Assembly (NCBI RefSeq): GCF_040187885.1
Contig: NZ_JBDPLH010000001.1
Coordinates: 1,364,001 to 1,428,000, forward strand
Reading direction: 5' to 3'
DNA: 64,000 bases
Origin: Roseateles_E cavernae
GTDB taxonomy: Bacteria; Pseudomonadota; Gammaproteobacteria; Burkholderiales; Burkholderiaceae_C
Shown: positions 63,045 through 64,000 of the stretch, one piece after another
How the letters are laid out: every line of letters begins with the position of its first letter
Position numbering within the stretch: position 1 is the stretch's first letter
Notes under the pieces: generated by a model
The model's input: only the letters and a program-made list of their open reading frames with translations
The model's database searches: none
What the model was told of the DNA's origin: nothing
Made by a program: the position numbers and the translations under genes

Positions 63045-63719
63045 ATGGCCATGATTGTGAAAACACTGGGCCGGGTGGACTACGAGAGCACCCTGCAGGC
63101 GATGCGCGATTTCACCGAGGCGCGCGGCCCCGACACCGACGACGAGCTGTGGCTTTGTGAGCACGCGCCCACTTATACGCAAGGGCTTGCCGGCAAGGCC
63201 GACCATCTGCTGAACCCCGGCGGCATTCCCGTGGTGCAGACGAATCGCGGCGGCCAGGTCACCTATCACGGCCCCGGCCAGGTGGTGGCCTATCCGCTGG
63301 TGGACCTGAAGCGCCTGGGCATCTTCGTCAAGGAGTATGTGTTCCGGCTGGAGGCCGCGCTGATACAGACCCTGGACAGTTTCGGCGTCACCGGCCACCG
63401 CGTCGGCGGCGCGCCGGGCATCTATGTACGGCTCGACGACCCCGGCGCCCATGGCGCGCTGACCGGCCCGGCCGACCCGCTGGACCCCTTCAAGGGCCTG
63501 GGCAAGATCGCGGCGCTGGGGTTGAAGGTCAGCCGGCACTGCACCTACCACGGCGCCGCGCTCAATGTGGCGATGGACCTGCAACCCTTTCTGGGCATCA
63601 ACCCTTGCGGCTACGCAGGGCTGGAGACGGTCGACCTCGCTAGAATCGGGGTTTCTACGGACTGGCCCACGGTGGCCCAGCGCTTCGGCGAGCGGCTTGC
63701 CGCCCAGTTGTCGCGCTGA
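63045..63719 (+). CDS. lipB: Lipoyl(octanoyl) transferase
   Basis: 224 residues; moves octanoyl from acyl carrier protein to lipoyl domains. Motifs: NRGGQVTYHGPGQVVAYPL, catalytic Lys in GLGKIAALGLKVSRH, YHGAALNV, and catalytic Cys in GINPCGYAGLETVDL. The start is uncertain: ATG 63045 or 63051 fit the usual N-terminus (IVKTLGRVDYE); GTG 62961 is in frame but overlaps the leader of the divergent Sel1 gene. Confidence 0.94.
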   Translation: MAMIVKTLGRVDYESTLQAMRDFTEARGPDTDDELWLCEHAPTYTQGLAGKADHLLNPGGIPVVQTNRGGQVTYHGPGQVVAYPLVDLKRLGIFVKEYVFRLEAALIQTLDSFGVTGHRVGGAPGIYVRLDDPGAHGALTGPADPLDPFKGLGKIAALGLKVSRHCTYHGAALNVAMDLQPFLGINPCGYAGLETVDLARIGVSTDWPTVAQRFGERLAAQLSR

Positions 63720-63736
63720 TAACAAGAGCTGAGGCC

Positions 63737-64000
63737 ATGGCAACCGAGAATGTGATTCACCAGGCGCAGGACGCCGCCGACTACGACGCCACCGCGAAGC
63801 AAAAGGCCCAGGCCAAGACCGCGCGCATCCCGATCAAGATCGTGCCGGTCGGCGAGATGCTGAAGAAGCCCGACTGGATACGCGTCAAGGCCGGCTCGCC
63901 CAGCACCCGCTTCTACGAGATCAAGCAGATCCTGCGCGAGCACAAGCTGCATACCGTCTGCGAGGAAGCCTCCTGCCCGAATATCGGCGAATGCTTCGGC
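63737..64000 (+). CDS. lipA: Lipoyl synthase (3' end outside window)
   Basis: First 88 residues of the radical-SAM enzyme inserting sulfur into octanoyl groups. KTARIPIKIVPVGEMLKKPD, WIRVKAGSPSTRFYEIKQIL and the auxiliary-cluster motif CEEASCPNIGEC (C-x4-C-x5-C) are diagnostic. Starts 17 bases after lipB; runs off the window before the radical-SAM CxxxCxxC motif. Confidence 0.95.
   Translation, partial: MATENVIHQAQDAADYDATAKQKAQAKTARIPIKIVPVGEMLKKPDWIRVKAGSPSTRFYEIKQILREHKLHTVCEEASCPNIGECFG

Overview
The window is very GC-rich, densely coded bacterial chromosome. Several traits point to a betaproteobacterium of the order Burkholderiales, in or near the Roseateles/Pelomonas/Mitsuaria group: an HU protein with a lysine/alanine-rich tail, a DUF1840 protein, a Gram-negative porin, the phoH-ybeY and ybeD-lipB-lipA neighbourhoods, and an -10 element of the form TAGRCT/TATACT. 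This placement is inferred from gene content only. No phage, insertion sequence, integrase, CRISPR array or rRNA operon was seen; there is one tRNA gene.

Layout. 1-3.0 kb: end of an ABC importer (permease, ATPase) with a LysR regulator. 3.1-6.2 kb: a DJ-1/PfpI-TPR secreted protein followed by an OmpR-type two-component system, with an OmpR/PhoB-like 7-4-7 direct repeat in front. 6.3-7.6 kb: GlpQ and a 44-residue membrane protein. 7.6-11.8 kb: a lysine catabolic cluster (Lrp regulator, divergent from a lysine 6-dehydrogenase-like enzyme, an ALDH7 semialdehyde dehydrogenase and a DUF1338/HglS enzyme), with a strikingly symmetric operator between the divergent genes. 11.9-19.8 kb: tRNA-Leu, AraC regulator, a degenerate SDR, HU, a periplasmic binding protein, a DUF484-GGDEF cyclase, hydrolases and a cupin. 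19.8-24.8 kb: acyl-CoA metabolism and an FMN-dependent glutamate-synthase-like protein. 24.9-28.6 kb: SppA and a chemoreceptor with a sigma-28 type promoter; the end of the receptor gene carries an N flanked by a perfect 159-bp duplication, almost certainly an assembly error.

28.6-30.4 kb: metX-metW behind a SAM-II riboswitch and terminator. 30.5-38.8 kb: periplasmic binding protein, aspartoacylase-like enzyme, a MORN-repeat secreted protein with a lipoprotein, crotonase, lipase and M20 peptidase. 38.8-44.0 kb: aromatic degradation (pobA, IclR regulator, pcaIJF) with repeated candidate operator motifs. 44.1-47.6 kb: an HD-GYP protein coupled to a PAS-GGDEF-EAL protein (cyclic di-GMP turnover). 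47.6-51.4 kb: small proteins, porin, ruvAB. 51.4-55.0 kb: NarL-type two-component system, phoH, ybeY. 55.0-57.8 kb: corA, hemB, hemJ, with a structured RNA candidate between hemB and hemJ. 57.8-64.0 kb: VanZ, a thioredoxin-like ferredoxin, a hydrolase, D-Ala-D-Ala carboxypeptidase, D-amino acid aminotransferase, ybeD, Sel1 protein, lipB and the start of lipA.

Most of the window is housekeeping and catabolic chromosome. The points most worth checking are regulatory: the structured RNA with a UCCUCC-bearing loop (57221-57306), the four-half-site symmetric operator of the lysine cluster (8069-8127), the SAM-II riboswitch (28620-28671), and the operator repeats around the IclR/pca genes.
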